This document shows positions 11,405 through 23,159 of a stretch of 64,000 bases of DNA, in pieces. Every line of letters starts with the position of its first letter. The stretch's first letter is position 1. The DNA comes from Dastarcus helophoroides (Eukaryota; Arthropoda; Insecta; Coleoptera; Bothrideridae): contig CM053329.1 of NCBI GenBank assembly GCA_028583605.1, positions 40,815,661-40,879,660 of the forward strand, written 5' to 3'. Both the position numbers and the translations under genes were made by a program. The notes below the pieces were generated by a model. The model was given only the letters and a program-made list of their open reading frames with translations. It was not told the DNA's origin and searched no databases.

Positions 11405-11635
11405 TTATTCAGTACGTCGAGACGGGGGAGGGGGCAGCATCTCGGTCCGTCGCTGCGACATTCCGCCCTTTCGAGGGCGCAAGAGGGCAAGTTTCGGTCT
11501 AACTAAATCATGAACCGTGGCGTGTTTTATTTTGCGGCACTCCTTAACGATGCGTTCATGTTTTATGCATCTCTTGCGGTCGCGCTTGTGGCCCTTAACA
11601 AGCGGCCCAGGTCGCAGAACATTACGCCGGCCGTT
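11405..11635 (-). pseudogene. GC-rich open frame, possible C-terminus of a transposon protein
   Basis: On the minus strand, 76 sense codons run from just after a TAA at 11636-11638 to a TAA at 11405-11407. The frame is strongly basic (NVLRPGPLVKGHKRDRKRCI, then KECRKIKHATVHDLVRPK) and ends in a proline-rich tail. It has no ATG near its start, so it would be the 3' part of a longer gene. It lies in a local GC-rich patch (11410-11720) unlike the surroundings. I recognise no specific family; a retroelement gene end is a guess from composition and context. Confidence 0.25.
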
Positions 11636-11835
11636 TTACAAGAGCCGGGTGGGCCACCCCGGTCGTGGTCGGCGAAGGACTTCTTATAAATCAGGCGACG
11701 GTTTGTCAACCTGATGTTATCCGGGGGGGAAGATGGAGAAGTGGATCATCGGATTACGTCGCGATCGATGGAGAATCCAAGCTTCGTTCTCTGGTTTTTC
11801 GACTGATTCTTTCAGATTAGTTTTCTGATACCGCA

Positions 11836-11892
11836 CAAACCGCGTCACCGTCACGCTAATCTGCGTCACCAACATTCTCAATGTTAGCAGCG
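11836..11892 (-). repeat. fragment of family C terminal motif
   Basis: AACCGCGTCACCGTCACGC followed by GCGTCACCAACATTCTC reads as a diverged reverse complement of the GGTAACGCGTGATGGTCACGCGAAACC-type end seen at 46.38 kb. Confidence 0.5.
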
Positions 11893-11963
11893 TGACCATT
11901 ACGCTATAGAGCACCTTAATGTTACATAAAGCGCGCTATAGCGTACGTGGTCTTTTCTCAGTT

Positions 11964-12267
11964 CTATAATGCACAGACCACTAGGTTTGAACATTTATTA
12001 GATTCGAAGTTTGGAAACCAAATACCGGTTTCAGTCTTGTTAGATCTCGTCAAGATCGAAACCGGTATTAGGTTTCCAAACTTCGAATCTAATAAATGTT
12101 CAAACCTATTGGTCTGTGCATTATAGAATCCTTGTCTTCTGGGAACTCTCCTAGAGAGCAACCGCTTCGCTAGGTGGCAGTGTTTCAACTGTTGGTAATT
12201 CAGCTACCTATGATTCACTATACACGCCGCCTGGAGGGCTGCATGAATTTGTAGTCTAGGTTGCATA
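11964..12267 (+). mobile_element. family B hammerhead retrozyme insertion with 5' inversion
   Basis: A 304-bp insertion is bounded by the 12-bp direct repeat CTTTTCTCAGTT at 11952-11963 and 12268-12279. The right part is sense on the plus strand, from AGATCGAAACCGG through the family body to GGTTGCATA. The left part is an inverted copy of the first sense segment, so about 11968-12128 is a long palindrome. The minus-strand core in the inverted arm has TTGACGA instead of CTGACGA (C3 lost) and a damaged stem II, and the sense arm lacks the CTGANGA box. Cleavage is therefore not expected. The duplication and 5' inversion fit LINE-type target-primed reverse transcription. Confidence 0.85.
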
Positions 12268-12314
12268 CTTTTCTCAGTTATCATTTTTTTCAAAATTGTA
12301 ATACTTTTAAAAAA

Positions 12315-12496
12315 TGAAATACAAAACCTGTCCCCTGAAACCAAGAAAGATTAAAAGTCACAACAAAGGTTGCTCAGATGAACAATTGTTGTGTTTTTTA
12401 ATAGAGCAACCTTTGTTGTGTTTTTTAATCTTTCTTGGTTTCAAGGGACAAGTTTTCTATTTCAATTTTTGAAGATAACCAAGGGCCAATCCGTTC
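12315..12496 (+). mobile_element. family A palindromic copy
   Basis: An antisense arm (GAAATACAAAACCTGTCCCC onward) and a sense arm (TTTAATCTTTCTTGGTTTCA to GACCAAT-like CCAATCCGTTCA) meet head to head around CAACAAAGGTTG/CAACCTTTGTTG. The hammerhead-like core is deleted at the junction. I see no convincing flanking duplication. Confidence 0.75.
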
Positions 12497-14545
12497 AATT
12501 TTCAAATTCTTCATAAAAAAGTCGAAATTTTCATAAAAATTTTAAAATTTTCAAAAAATTTCAGAATTTAAAAATCCGAAAGTTTTATTAAAATATCGAC
12601 ATTTTTAAAAAATGTAAAAATTTTTAAAAAATATCGAAATTTTCATAAAAAGAACGAAATATTCCAAAAATGTCGAAATTCCCAAATTCTATACAAAAAA
12701 ATCGAAATTTTCACAACAATGTCGACATTTTCAAAAAAAATATCGAAAATTTTAAATTCTTCTTAAAAAAAGTCGAAATTTTCATGAAAATGTCCAAGTT
12801 TTTAAAAAATGTCAATTTTTTCGACATTTTTAAAAAAAGGTCAAAATTTTCAAAAAATGTCGAAATTTTCAAAAAAAGTCGAAATTTTCATAAAAACGAC
12901 GAAATATTCGAAAAAAATGTCAAAATTTCCAAATTCTTAAAAAAAGTCAAAATTTAAAAAAAAGTCGGTTTTCAAAAGTCAACATTTTTAAAAAAATATC
13001 GAAATTTTCAAATTCTTCATAAAAGTCGAAATTTTTGAAAAAAAAATCGAAATTTTCAAGAAAAAGTCGAAATTTTATAACAATGTCGAAATTTTCAAAG
13101 AATGTCGATATTTTGTAAAAAGTCGAAATTTTCATGAAAATGTCCAAGTTTTTAAAAAATGTCAATTTTTTCGAATTTTTTATAAAAATGTCGAAATTTT
13201 CAAAAAAAATCGAAATTTTTATATTCTTCATAAAAAATTAAAAAAAAAAGTCGACATTTTTAAAAAAAGGTCAAAATTTTCAAAAAATGTCGAAAATTTC
13301 AAAAAAAGTCGAAATTTTCATAAAAACGACGAAATATTCGAAAAAAATGTCAAAATTTCCAAATTCTTAAAAAAAGTCAAAATTTAAAAAAGAGTCGAAG
13401 TTTTCAAAAGTCAAAATTTTTAAAAAAATATCGAAATTTTCAAATTCTTCATAAAAGTCGAAATTTTTGAAAAAAAAATCGAAATTTTCAAGAAAAAGTC
13501 GAAATTTTATAACTATGTCGAAATTTTCAAAGAATGTCGATATTTTGTAAAAAGTCGAAATTTTCAAAGTCGAAATTTTCAAAAATATGTCAGCATTTTC
13601 AAATTCTTTATAAAAATGTCAAATTTTTTGGTAAATAAATTAAATTTTCAAAAAAAATCGAAATGTTTATAACAATGTCGAAATTTTCAAAAATATGTCG
13701 AAATTTTCAAATTCCTCATAAAAAACGTCAAATTTCTTCTTAAAAAAAGTCGAAATTTTTGAAAAAAAAATCAAAATTTTCAAGAAAAAGTCGAAATTTT
13801 ATAACAATGTCGAAATTTTTAAAGAATGTCAATATTTTGTAAAAAGTCGAAATTTTTAAAGTCGAAATTTTTAAAAAAATGTCAACATTTTCAAATTCGT
13901 TATAAAAATGTCAAATTTTTTGGTAAATAAATTAAATTTTCAAAAAAAATCGAAATTATCATAACAATGTCGAAATTTTCAAAAATATGTCGAAATTTTC
14001 GAATTCCTCATAAAAAACGTCAAAATTTCTTCTTAAAAAAAGTCGAATTTTTAAAAAAAATGTCGAAATTTCCAAATTATTTATCAAAAAAGTCAAAATG
14101 GTCACAAAAATCTCGAAATTTTCAAATTCTTCATAAAAAAGTCGACGTTTTCATGAAAAAGTCAAAATTTTTAAGAAATGTCAAAATTTTCAAATTTTTC
14201 ATAAAAACGTCGAAATTCACAAAAAAAGTCGAAATTTTCATATTCTTCATAAAAAAATTTTCAAATGAAAGTCGAAATTTTCATAATTTCAAAATTTTAA
14301 AAAAAATATCGAAAATTTCAAATTCTTTTTTAAAAAAGTCAAAATTTTCAAAAAAATTTCGAAATTTTCGAATTCTTCATAAAAGAAAATCAAAATGTTC
14401 ATAAAAATGTTGAAAAATTCAAATTCTTCATAAAAAAATCGAAATTTTCATAAGAATGTCAAAATTTTTAAATTTTTCATACAAAAGTCGAAATTTTCAA
14501 AAATAGCCGAAGTTTTTAAAAAATGTCGACATTTTCATATTCCTA
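12497..14545 (+). repeat. A-rich 20-bp-type array with 430- and 292-bp higher-order repeats
   Basis: Same monomer class as 5.4-9.3 kb (TCGAAATTTTCAAAAAA). TCGACATTTTTAAAAAAAGG recurs at 12821 and 13251 (430 bp) with long matching flanks, and TGGTAAATAAATTAAATTTT at 13629 and 13921 (292 bp). The open frames here are array shadows. Confidence 0.92.
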
Positions 14546-15254
14546 GTTTTCCCAGTTTACTTTTCGGGGGAATTTCATCTGCCCTAAGATTTTTGATTTC
14601 ATCGTAAAATCATGACGAAAAATTTCGCGATCTCTTTACTAAAAAAGATCACAAAAAATGAAAATTATTAAATTTTAAGTTTTTTTAAATTTTGATCGAT
14701 TTTCAAACATTTGTTTGAGTCACTCAGTTTATAATTGATTTGAAGATTTTGACTTTTGAAAACTTTTGTCCTTATCAAAATATTTACTTTTTGTGGAATT
14801 TTTTAATTTTTAAAATTTTTGTATCTTTCAAAATTTAATTTTTTTCCAGAATTTCGTCTTTTTCTCAATATTTTAAATTTTTTCTTTCAAAATTTCGATT
14901 TCTTTCTTGAAAATGTCACATTTCTCTCCAAATTTTGAAATTTTTTTTGCAATTTTTTGTTTTTTCAAAATGTGGAAAATTTTGTTCTTTTTTATAATTT
15001 TGATTTTTATCAAAGATTGTAACCATTCTTCAAATTTTCGATTTTTCTCAAAATTCCAATTTTTTTTTTTGAAAGTTATGACCATTGCAAATTAATATTT
15101 TTGGCTCAAGACTTTAATATACTGTTTAGAAAACTTTTGTTTCCAAATTTTATCTTTAACTGAAATTTTATAATCCCCCACACTGTCTAATTTGTTAAAA
15201 TTGGGAAATTAAGTTCAAAAATCTAAAATTTGATAAAAAAAATGAAACGAAAAC
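14546..15254. repeat. T-rich low-complexity DNA, opposite strand skew
   Basis: A short GC-containing section (CCCAGTTTACTTTTCGGGGG) is followed by T-tract-rich DNA such as AAAATTTCGATTTCTTTCTT. This is the reverse-strand version of the A-rich words to the left, so the skew switches near 14.65 kb. Confidence 0.6.
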
Positions 15255-15440
15255 TTAAAACTAGGAAATAACAGTGTCTATGTAACGTAATTCGAACCCC
15301 CACTAGTAAACAAGTTAGAATATTGGAAATGTACTTGAATGATTGTAGAGTATAATATACTGTTAAAATTAGAGTCTGTTGGCAACGCGTGATGGTTATG
15401 TGTGATGGTAACGAGAAACCAAAACTATACCCCTAATCAC
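15255..15440 (+). mobile_element. family C copy, possible tRNA-derived SINE
   Basis: Shares AACTTAAAACTAGGAAATAA, CAGTGTCT, a B-box-like TTCGAACCCCCACTAGTAAA and GTTAGAATATTGGAAAT with copies at 49.4 and 60.05 kb. It ends with a diverged GGCAACGCGTGATGGTTA segment. The TTCGAACCC core resembles the T-loop B box of RNA polymerase III promoters. No convincing A box is visible, so SINE identity is tentative. Confidence 0.45.
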
Positions 15441-15495
15441 TCCAAAATGTTTCCTAGTAAATACGTAAATAATTTTTTAAACAAATTTTGAAAAA

Positions 15496-15726
15496 TTAAA
15501 ATACAAAACTTGTCCCTTGAAACCAGGAAAGATTAAAAAACACAACAAAGGTTGTTCTAACGCGTTTCGATAGCCCAGCTATCATCTTCAGAGAGATACT
15601 TCGATAGCTTGGCTATCGAAACGTGTTGGAGCAACCTTTGTTGTGCTTTTTAATCTTTCTTGGTTTCAGGGGACAAGTTTTGTATTTAAATTTTTGTAGA
15701 TAATCAAGGACCAGTCCGTTTCACCA
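15496..15726 (+). mobile_element. family A palindromic insertion with 17-bp duplication
   Basis: Flanked by the 17-bp direct repeat AAACAAATTTTGAAAAA at 15479-15495 and 15727-15743. The left arm is antisense (AAATACAAAACTTGTCCC ...). The right arm is sense, ending GGACCAGTCCGTTTCACCA. The centre holds an almost complete antisense hammerhead-like core (GGTTGTTCTAACGCGTTTCG, then stem II and TCTTCAGAGAGATAC) joined to a sense copy that resumes at TTCGATAGCTTGG. The long duplication points to LINE-mediated insertion. Confidence 0.85.
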
Positions 15727-15857
15727 AAACAAATTTTGAAAAAATGTCATGAAGTACTAAAACAGCGAAAAGTAATAAGTATTTTTATATTAATTTGATA
15801 CCCTTGGATACATCGAAACCCCGACAAAACAAAATGTAAAATCTGCTGAAAAGTCGT

Positions 15858-16257
15858 TGTCGTGGGGACCCTATCGATTTTGTATTAAGTATAAATAAAA
15901 GGGGCAAACTCAGCTCATATTTGCATAACTAAATTAGGTCGAAAAAAAGCGAATTTTAAACGTCTGCAACGTTGAATACTCACGTTGTACAATCCGAAGT
16001 TGGGGAGGCAAACGTTTGTCCTACGAACAACACTAGCGTCAAAGTTTGAAGATACATTATGCGGGTTGAGCTCAGAGCATCGCACTTGGAAAATCTGGAA
16101 CAGGTATCAGCTTGTTAATACTTGTTATGACGATATTGTTCGAGCTCGACTACTTGAATAAATTAAGCTAAACTTGCCCCAGACGTTTTCAGTTCTAGTG
16201 AATTCGAGCTCAATCTTACACTGTGTTGGGTGTGTCACGGGGGAATAACCCCTAACA
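15858..16257 (+). mobile_element. possible solo LTR of a second family
   Basis: TGTCGTGGGGACCC at the left and GAATAACCCCTAACA at the right give TG...CA ends about 400 bp apart. Inside are a TATA-like AGTATAAATAAAAGG near 15888, a TCAG about 25 bp downstream, and AATAAA near 16157. There is no matching target duplication and no second copy in the window, so this is a structural guess. Confidence 0.3.
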
Positions 16258-16855
16258 ATAATGAAGATTTCGCATTTTGAAATCAAAATTTGGGAAATCT
16301 AAATCTTCATTTACAATCTGAAGCGAGTTTATGAGACAATTATTCAATTACTGTCAGTAAATCTTAAGTGTTTTGATTTGTTTGTTTGAAAAAAAAATTT
16401 TTTTTTTCTCTAGCTCGAATGTGTTTTTTTTGAACCTTTCCCGTACACGTTGGCAAATTTTCGTTAAATATTACGCAAATCAAGTATTCGATTCGCGAAA
16501 GCAGGAAGAAGTTTGCAATGTTTGTTTTAGCCGAACTGAAACAAATTTCAGCGCGCTGTGCAGTTTAATATTCAACTTGTATGTTAGCTTTGGCATTACG
16601 TCGTGAATACTTAATGTTTTAAAGAGCTTATTTAATTCATGTAGCGGCTTATTATTGAAAACTAGACCTTCCAACGGATCAGCTGCTTGCTTATTTATTT
16701 ACTACATCAAATACAAGGTTTTCCCAACTCAGTACACATTTCCTATATTTTACGACTAAATATTTCATGATTCCCAATTTTTTTATTTAATACAATCGAA
16801 AATAACAAAATATATAAGCCACAGTGCCAACAAGTGGCAAACGAAAGTGTTAAAT
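16258..16855. other. single-copy stretch, no gene recognised
   Basis: Overlapping open frames on both strands at 16373-16674 have no recognisable domain. No tandem structure was seen. Confidence 0.35.
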
Positions 16856-16870
16856 CCGGCGCATCCGCCA
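16856..16870 (+). repeat. dispersed 15-mer, variant CCGGCGCATCCGCCA
   Basis: One mismatch to the 15-mer CCGGCGCATCCACCA, in unrelated flanks. Confidence 0.65.
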
Positions 16871-17335
16871 CATTTTCTACATTTTAATTATTTCGTCTTC
16901 GTGTCGAAAAATCAAGATTTGGGGGCGGTTCGCGGGGATAAAGGGATGACGAGGGTCGCAGACGAGTTACTGATTGCATTTCCAAATTCCTGGAAATGAA
17001 GGCCGAAACCACTTAATGTTCTGTAACGGACTTGAAATTTTCCCCCATTAGAATCTGCTGCGGCGAGTACGAATTAGCCTTAATTACTTACAGATGCAAC
17101 ACGGCCCATGTATTGCCCCGAGGGCATTTAGTTGAAACGAATTTATAACTCCGACACAATAGGCTCCTAATTCGGGATTTATTACCCCCTAGAACCCGAG
17201 CATCAAAACTAATCTCCACCCCCCTCTAGAGGGAAGGCGAGCGAACCGCATACGTTTTCGCCCCTTAGTCGAAAATAAAACGTAAGTTTAAAGTGGAACA
17301 AATTTCGAATTTGCCTGAAACATATTATGAAACCA
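16871..17335. other. single-copy, GC-richer stretch
   Basis: A balanced-composition region such as GGGGCGGTTCGCGGGGATAA, with no long open frame. It resembles conserved or unique intergenic DNA; nothing is assignable. Confidence 0.35.
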
Positions 17336-17510
17336 ACTGGATCTTGGTTATCTTCAAAAATTGATATACAAACCTTATCCCTTCTTTTTTGGTGGAACAA
17401 ACTGGACCTTGGTTATCTTCAAAAATTCAAATACTTATCCTTAAAAGCGTTAGAGCAATTTGTTTTTAAAATCTTTCTTGGTTTCAGGAAAGAAGATTTG
17501 TTTATAAATG
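17336..17510. mobile_element. family A fragments
   Basis: Two partial pieces: ACTGGATCTTGGTTATCTTC and ACTGGACCTTGGTTATCTTC (antisense ends) followed by GCGTTAGAGCAATTTG and AATCTTTCTTGGTTTCAGG (sense). The hammerhead core is lost. Confidence 0.65.
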
Positions 17511-17685
17511 TCTGAAAATTTTCATTCTTAAAATGTGCTATTTTCTTTGTCTATTCCCACAATTAATTTCTTTTTCGTAATTCCATTCTCAAACGTCTTT
17601 TTGACTTTCTCTTGGAAATTTGACGTCTTTTTTAAATTCGACTTTTTCCCCTAAACTGGGAGACTGGAAGAGAGATGTATCTCTC

Positions 17686-18868
17686 TGAAGATGATAGCTT
17701 GGCTTGGAGCAACCTTTGTTGTGGTTTTTAATCTTTCTTGGTTTCAGGGGACAATATTTGTATTTTAATTTATGAAGATATCCAAGGACCAGTCCGCCCT
17801 ACCAAAATTTTGGGAGATTAATGATTGTAAATCATTTTTTTTTCGTCGAAAATCCGATTGAAGGTTTTCTCTCATCATTTTTATGAGTTTTGGTGAAGCG
17901 GACTGGTCCTTGGTTATCTTCAAAAACTGAAATACACATATTGTCCCCTGAAACCAAGAAAGATTAAAAAATACAACAACAACAATCTTTCTTGTGTTTT
18001 TTAATCTTTTTTGGTTTCAGGGAACAAGATTTGTATTTCAATTTTTGAAGATTACCAAGGACCAGTCCGTTTCACCAAAATTTTGGGAGATTGATGATTG
18101 AAAATCATTTTTTTTTCGTCGAAAATCCGATTGAGGGTTTTCTCTCATCATTTTTTATAAGTTTTGGTGAAACGGACTGGTCCTTGGTTATCTTCAAAAA
18201 CTGAAATACAAATATTGTTCCCTGAAATCAAGAAAGATTAAAAAATACAACAACAGCAACCTTTGTTGAGTTTTTTAATCTTTTTTGGTTTCAGGGGACA
18301 AAATTTGTATTTCAACTTTTGAAGATAACCAAGGACCAGTCCGTTTCACTAAAATTTTGGGGGATTAATGATTGTAAATCTTTTTTTTTTTCGTCGAAAA
18401 TCCGATTGAAGGTTTTTTCTCATCATTTTTTATGAGTTTTGTTGAAACGGACTGGTCCTTGGTTATCTTCAAAAACTGAAATACAAATACTGTTCCCTGA
18501 AACCAAGAAAGATTAAAAAATACAACAACAGCAACCTTTGTTGTGTTTTTTTATCTTTTTTGGTTTCAGGGGACAAAATTTGTATTTCAACTTTTGAGGA
18601 TAACCAAGGACCAGTCCGTTTCACTAAAATTTTGAGGGATTAATGATTGTAAATCATTTTTTTTTCGTCGAAAATCCGATTGAAGGTTTTTTCTTATCAT
18701 TTTTTATGAGTTTTGGTGAAACGGACTAGTCCTTGGTTATCTTCAAAAACTGAAATACAAATATTGTTCCCTAAAACCAAAAAAGATTAAAAAATACAAC
18801 AACAGCAACCTTTGTTGTGTTTTTTAATCTTCTTTGGTTTCAGGGGACAACATTTGTATTTCAATTAT
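17686..18868. repeat. 274-bp tandem array of family A hairpins, about 4 units
   Basis: AATCCGATTG recurs at 17851, 18123, 18399 and 18673, giving a period of 272-276 bp. Each unit has an antisense arm from GGTGAAACGGACTGGTCCTT to the centre CAACAACAGCAACCTTTGTTG. A near-perfect sense arm then returns to AAGGACCAGTCCGTTTCAC, and a spacer with TTTTTTTCGTCGAAAATCCG follows. The units would fold into hairpins with arms of roughly 90 bp. A hammerhead-like box remains only at the left edge (17690-17725), where the GAAAC segment is deleted. Confidence 0.88.
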
Positions 18869-18894
18869 TTATGAGTTTCATGAATTTTTTTTGA

Positions 18895-20290
18895 TCTTCT
18901 AATTTACTTTTTCGCTTTTAAATATTATCGAATTTTGAGAAAAGATGTCAAAATTTTGAAATGGAAACTGAAAATTGATCCAAAATAATCAAAACCTAAA
19001 AATGTTTTTTGAAGTTTTGAAAAATAAATCGAAATTTCCAAATGAAAGCCAAATTTTGAAAAAATAAAATAAAATTTGAATAACGAAATATTTTTTTGTT
19101 AATTTTGATTTTACTGCCAAAATTTTGATATGAATGATGACATTTTAGGATCAATTTTTGAACCTTTGACTTTTTATTTTGGAGTTTCCTAATCTCGGAA
19201 TATCGAGGAGGAATGCGAGTAAGAAGATATCAAATATTGAATTTTTTTTTCAATTTGGGTCTTAATTCTGAAGAAGAGTCAAAATCATTTGAACAACTCG
19301 AAATTTATAGAAGAAAAACAAGAGAAAAATTCTTCGTCAGTGTTTTTTTTTATAAATTATAAGTTTCCTCTGAGAATTTTTTACGCCTTTCATCAGTGTT
19401 TTTATCTTATAATTTACTCGTTCACTTTTTAATAATATCGAATTTTCAGAAAAAAAAATCAAAATTTTAAGATTAAAGATGGAACACAAAAAATTAATCA
19501 AAACCTAAAAACGTTTCTCGAAATTTTGATAAGAAAAGTCGCAATTTTTAACTCAAAGACACAATTTGAAAAAATAAAATTAAATAATTAAATATTTTTT
19601 TCCTGATTTCGATTTTAATGTCAAACTTTTGATATCAAAGATGACATTTTAGGATAAATTTCGAAACTATTACTCTTTTATTTTGGGATTTCGAGCCTTA
19701 TTTCTGAATGTTGAGGTGAAATGTGAGTAACAAAATATTGTATATTGAATTTTTTCTCTGAATTTCGATTTTTGGTTCTCAGGAAAAGTCAAAATTTCTT
19801 GAACCACTCGAAATTTATAGAAGGGAAACTGAAACAAGAAGAAAAAATCTTCGACAGTGCTTTTTTTTTATAAATCGAATCTAAATTCTTTTACGAGTTT
19901 TGGGAGTTTTTAAAAACCTTTTAATTTACTTTCTCTGTTTTTAATATTATCGATCTTCGAGAAAAGAAGTCAAAATTTTTAAATGAAAAACTTCAAAACG
20001 CTTCACAAAATTTTGAAAAAAAATCGAAATTTTTAATTGATAGGCACAATTTGAAAAAGTAAAATTAAATTTAAATTATAACATTTTTTTTTAGTAATTT
20101 CGATTTTAATATCAAGTTTTGGATATTAAAGGTGACATTTTAGGATCAGTTTCGAAACATTCGTCTTCTTATTTTCCAATTTCGAGCCTAATCTCAATAT
20201 TTCCAAGCTTGTCTCCAAATTTCGAGATTCAAGTCAGACTTTGAGGAAAATAAAATAAATTTTGAAGATACTGAAATGTGTTTTTAAAAA
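18895..20290. repeat. diverged 511-bp tandem repeat, about 3 copies
   Basis: The landmark AATTTACTTTTTCGCTTTTA recurs in altered form near 18901, 19411 and 19923. Following words match in order: ATTATCGA, GTCAAAATTTT, GATGACATTTTAGGATCA, TTCGAGCCT. Divergence is high, suggesting an old array. Confidence 0.75.
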
Positions 20291-20429
20291 ATTTCGATAT
20301 CCAAGGAAAATCGTCATTTAAAGAAAATCTTGAAAATAATAAAGAGAAACAAAAGAACTCCCAGAAAAAACTTCATGATTTTTTAATAAATTTTGGGTTT
20401 TTTTCTCATAAATTTGATAAATTGGCGAG

Positions 20430-20741
20430 AGAAATAGAGAGAAAGGAGGAGAGTGAAAGAGAGAGAGGGAGAGACAGACAGACAGAAAGGTAGACAGACA
20501 GATAGACAGACAAAAAGACAGACAGACAGACAGACAAAAAGACAGACAAAAAGACAGACAAAAAGACAGACAGACAGGCAGACAGGCAGACAGGCAGACA
20601 GGCAGACAGGCAGACAGGCAGACAGGCAGACAGGCAGACAGGCAGACAAGCAGACAAGCAGACAGGCAGACAGGAAGACAAGCAGACAGGCAGACAGGCA
20701 GACAGGCAGACAGGCAGACAGACAGACAGACAGACAGACAT

Positions 20742-20810
<69 letters not shown>

Positions 20811-23155
20811 GAGACAGACAGAGAGACAGACAGACAGGCAGGCAGACAGACAGACAGACAGAGAGGCAGACAGAGAGACAGAAAGACAGGCAGACAGACA
20901 GTAAAACAGAAGGACAGTAGAACAGACAGACAGACAGTAAAACAGAAGGACAGAAAGACGGAAAGACGAAAAGGCGGATAGACGGAAAGGTGGAAAGACA
21001 GAAAGAACGAAAGACAGAAAGACAGAAAAACAGAAAGCCAGGAAGCCAAAAACCAAGAGGACAAAACGACAAAAAGACAAAAAGACAAAAAGACTGAAAG
21101 ATAGAACCGAAAGACAGAAAGGCAGACAGACAGACAGTAAAACAGAAAGACAGAAAGACAGGCAGACAGTAAAACAGAAGGACAGAAAACGAAAAGACGG
21201 AAAGACGAAAAGGCGGAAAGACGGAAAGGTGGAAAGACAGAAATGCAGAAAGACAGGAAGACAAAAAGACAGAAAAACAGAAAGCCAGAAAGCCAATAAA
21301 CCAAGAAGACAAAACGACAAAAAGGCAAAAAGACTGAAAGACAGAACCGAAAGACAGAAAGACAGACAGACAGTAAAACAGAAGGACAATAAGACAGACA
21401 GACAGACAGTAAAACAGAAGGACAGAAAGACGGAAAGACGGAAAGACAAAAAGGCGGAAAGACGGAAAAGTGGAAAGGCAGAAAGAACGAAAGACAGAAA
21501 GACAGAAAAACAGAAAGCCAGGAAGCCAAAAACCAAGAGGACAAAACGACAAAAAGACTGAAAGATAGAACCGAAAGACAGAAAGGCAGACAGACAGACA
21601 GTAAAACAGAAAGACAGAAAGACAGGCAGACAGTAAAACAGAAGGACAGAAAACGAAAAGACGGAAAGACGAAAAGGCGGAAAGACGGAAAGGTGGAAAG
21701 ACAGAAATGCAGAAAGACAGGAAGACAGAAAGACAGAAAAACAGAAAGCCAGAAAGCCAAAAAACCAAGAAGACAAAACGACAAAACGACAAAAAGACAA
21801 AAAGACTGAAAGACAGAACCGAAAGACAGAAAGACAGACAGTAAAACAGAAGGATAGAAAGGCATACAGACAGACAGTAAAACAGAAGGACAGAAAGACG
21901 GAAAGACGAAAAGGCGGAAAGACGGAAAGGTGGAAAGACGGAAAGGGGAAAGACAGAAAGGTGGAGAGACAGAAAGACAGAAAGACAGAAAGACAGAAAG
22001 AAAGAAACAGAAGACAGAAGACAGAAAGACAGAAAGACAGAAAGACAGAAAGACAGAAAGACAGAAAGACAGAAAGACAGAAAGACAGAAAGACAGAAAG
22101 ACAGAAAGACAGAAAGACAGAAAGACAGAAAGACAGAAAGACAGAAAGACAGAAAGACAGAAAGACAGAAAGACAGAAAGACAGAAAGACAGAAAGACAG
22201 AAAGACAGAAAGACAGAAAGACAGAAAGACAGAAGACAGAAAGACAGAAAGACAGAAAGACAGAAAGACAGAAAGACAGAAAGACAGAAAGACAGAAAGA
22301 CAGAAAGACAGAAAGACAGAAAGACAGAAAGACAGAAAGACAGAAAGACAGAAAGACAGAAAGACAGAAAGACAGAAAGACAGAAAGACAGAAAGACAGA
22401 AAGACAGAAAGACAGAAAGACAGAAAGACAGAAAGACAGAAAGACAGAAAGACAGAAAGACAGAAAGACAGAAAGACAGAAAGACAGAAAGACAGAAAGA
22501 CAGATACACAGAAAGACAAAAACATAGAAAGACAGAAACACAGAAAGACAGATAGAGAGAAATACAGAAAAATAGAAAGACAGAAAAACAAAAAGACGGG
22601 AAGACAGAAAGCAGAGAGATAGAAAGACAGAAAGACGTAAAAGCGCAACGACGGAAGGGCAGAAGGACAGAACGACAGAAAAACAAATAGACGGAAAGAC
22701 AGAAAGACGGAAAGACAGAAAGACGGAAAGGCAGAAAGACGGAGAGATAGATAGAGAGAAAGACGGATAGGCGGAAAGGCGTAAAAGCGAAAAGACGGAA
22801 GGACAGAACGACAAAAAAAACAGAATGACAGAAAGGCAGAAACACAGGAAGACAGAAAGACAGAAAAAGAGAAAGACAGAAAGACAAAAAGACAAAAAGA
22901 CAAAAAGACAGAAAGACAAAAAGACAGAAAGACAAAAAGACAGAAAGACAGAAAGACAAAAAGATAGAAAGGCAAAAGGACAGAAAGACATAAAAACGGA
23001 AAAACAGAAAGACAGAAAGATAGAAAGACAGAAAGACAGAGAAACAGAGAGACCAAGACAGAGAAACAGAGTAATAGAGAGACAGAAGCAGACAGAGAAA
23101 GATGGTGTGGAGAGAAGAGAGGGAGACCGAGAGCGGGGAGAGAGGGCAGGAGAAA
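20430..23155. repeat. 8-bp microsatellite block, GACAGAAA/GACAGGCA/GACA
   Basis: Sub-blocks are distinct. GACAGGCA dominates 20574-20710 and pure GACA 20710-20880. A complex mix at 20890-21950 has a higher-order period near 480 bp (the stretch at 20999-21066 recurs at 21478-21545). Near-perfect GACAGAAA fills 21965-22500, and decayed units continue to 23155. All three minus frames stay open for over 850 codons (CLSVFLSF-type repeats) because the unit has no stop in any frame. Confidence 0.96.
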
Positions 23156-23159
23156 ACAA

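Noticed and set aside
16373..16674. Plus and minus frames of 64-77 codons
   Set aside because: No domain, no splice or promoter evidence, and both strands are open in an AT-rich region.
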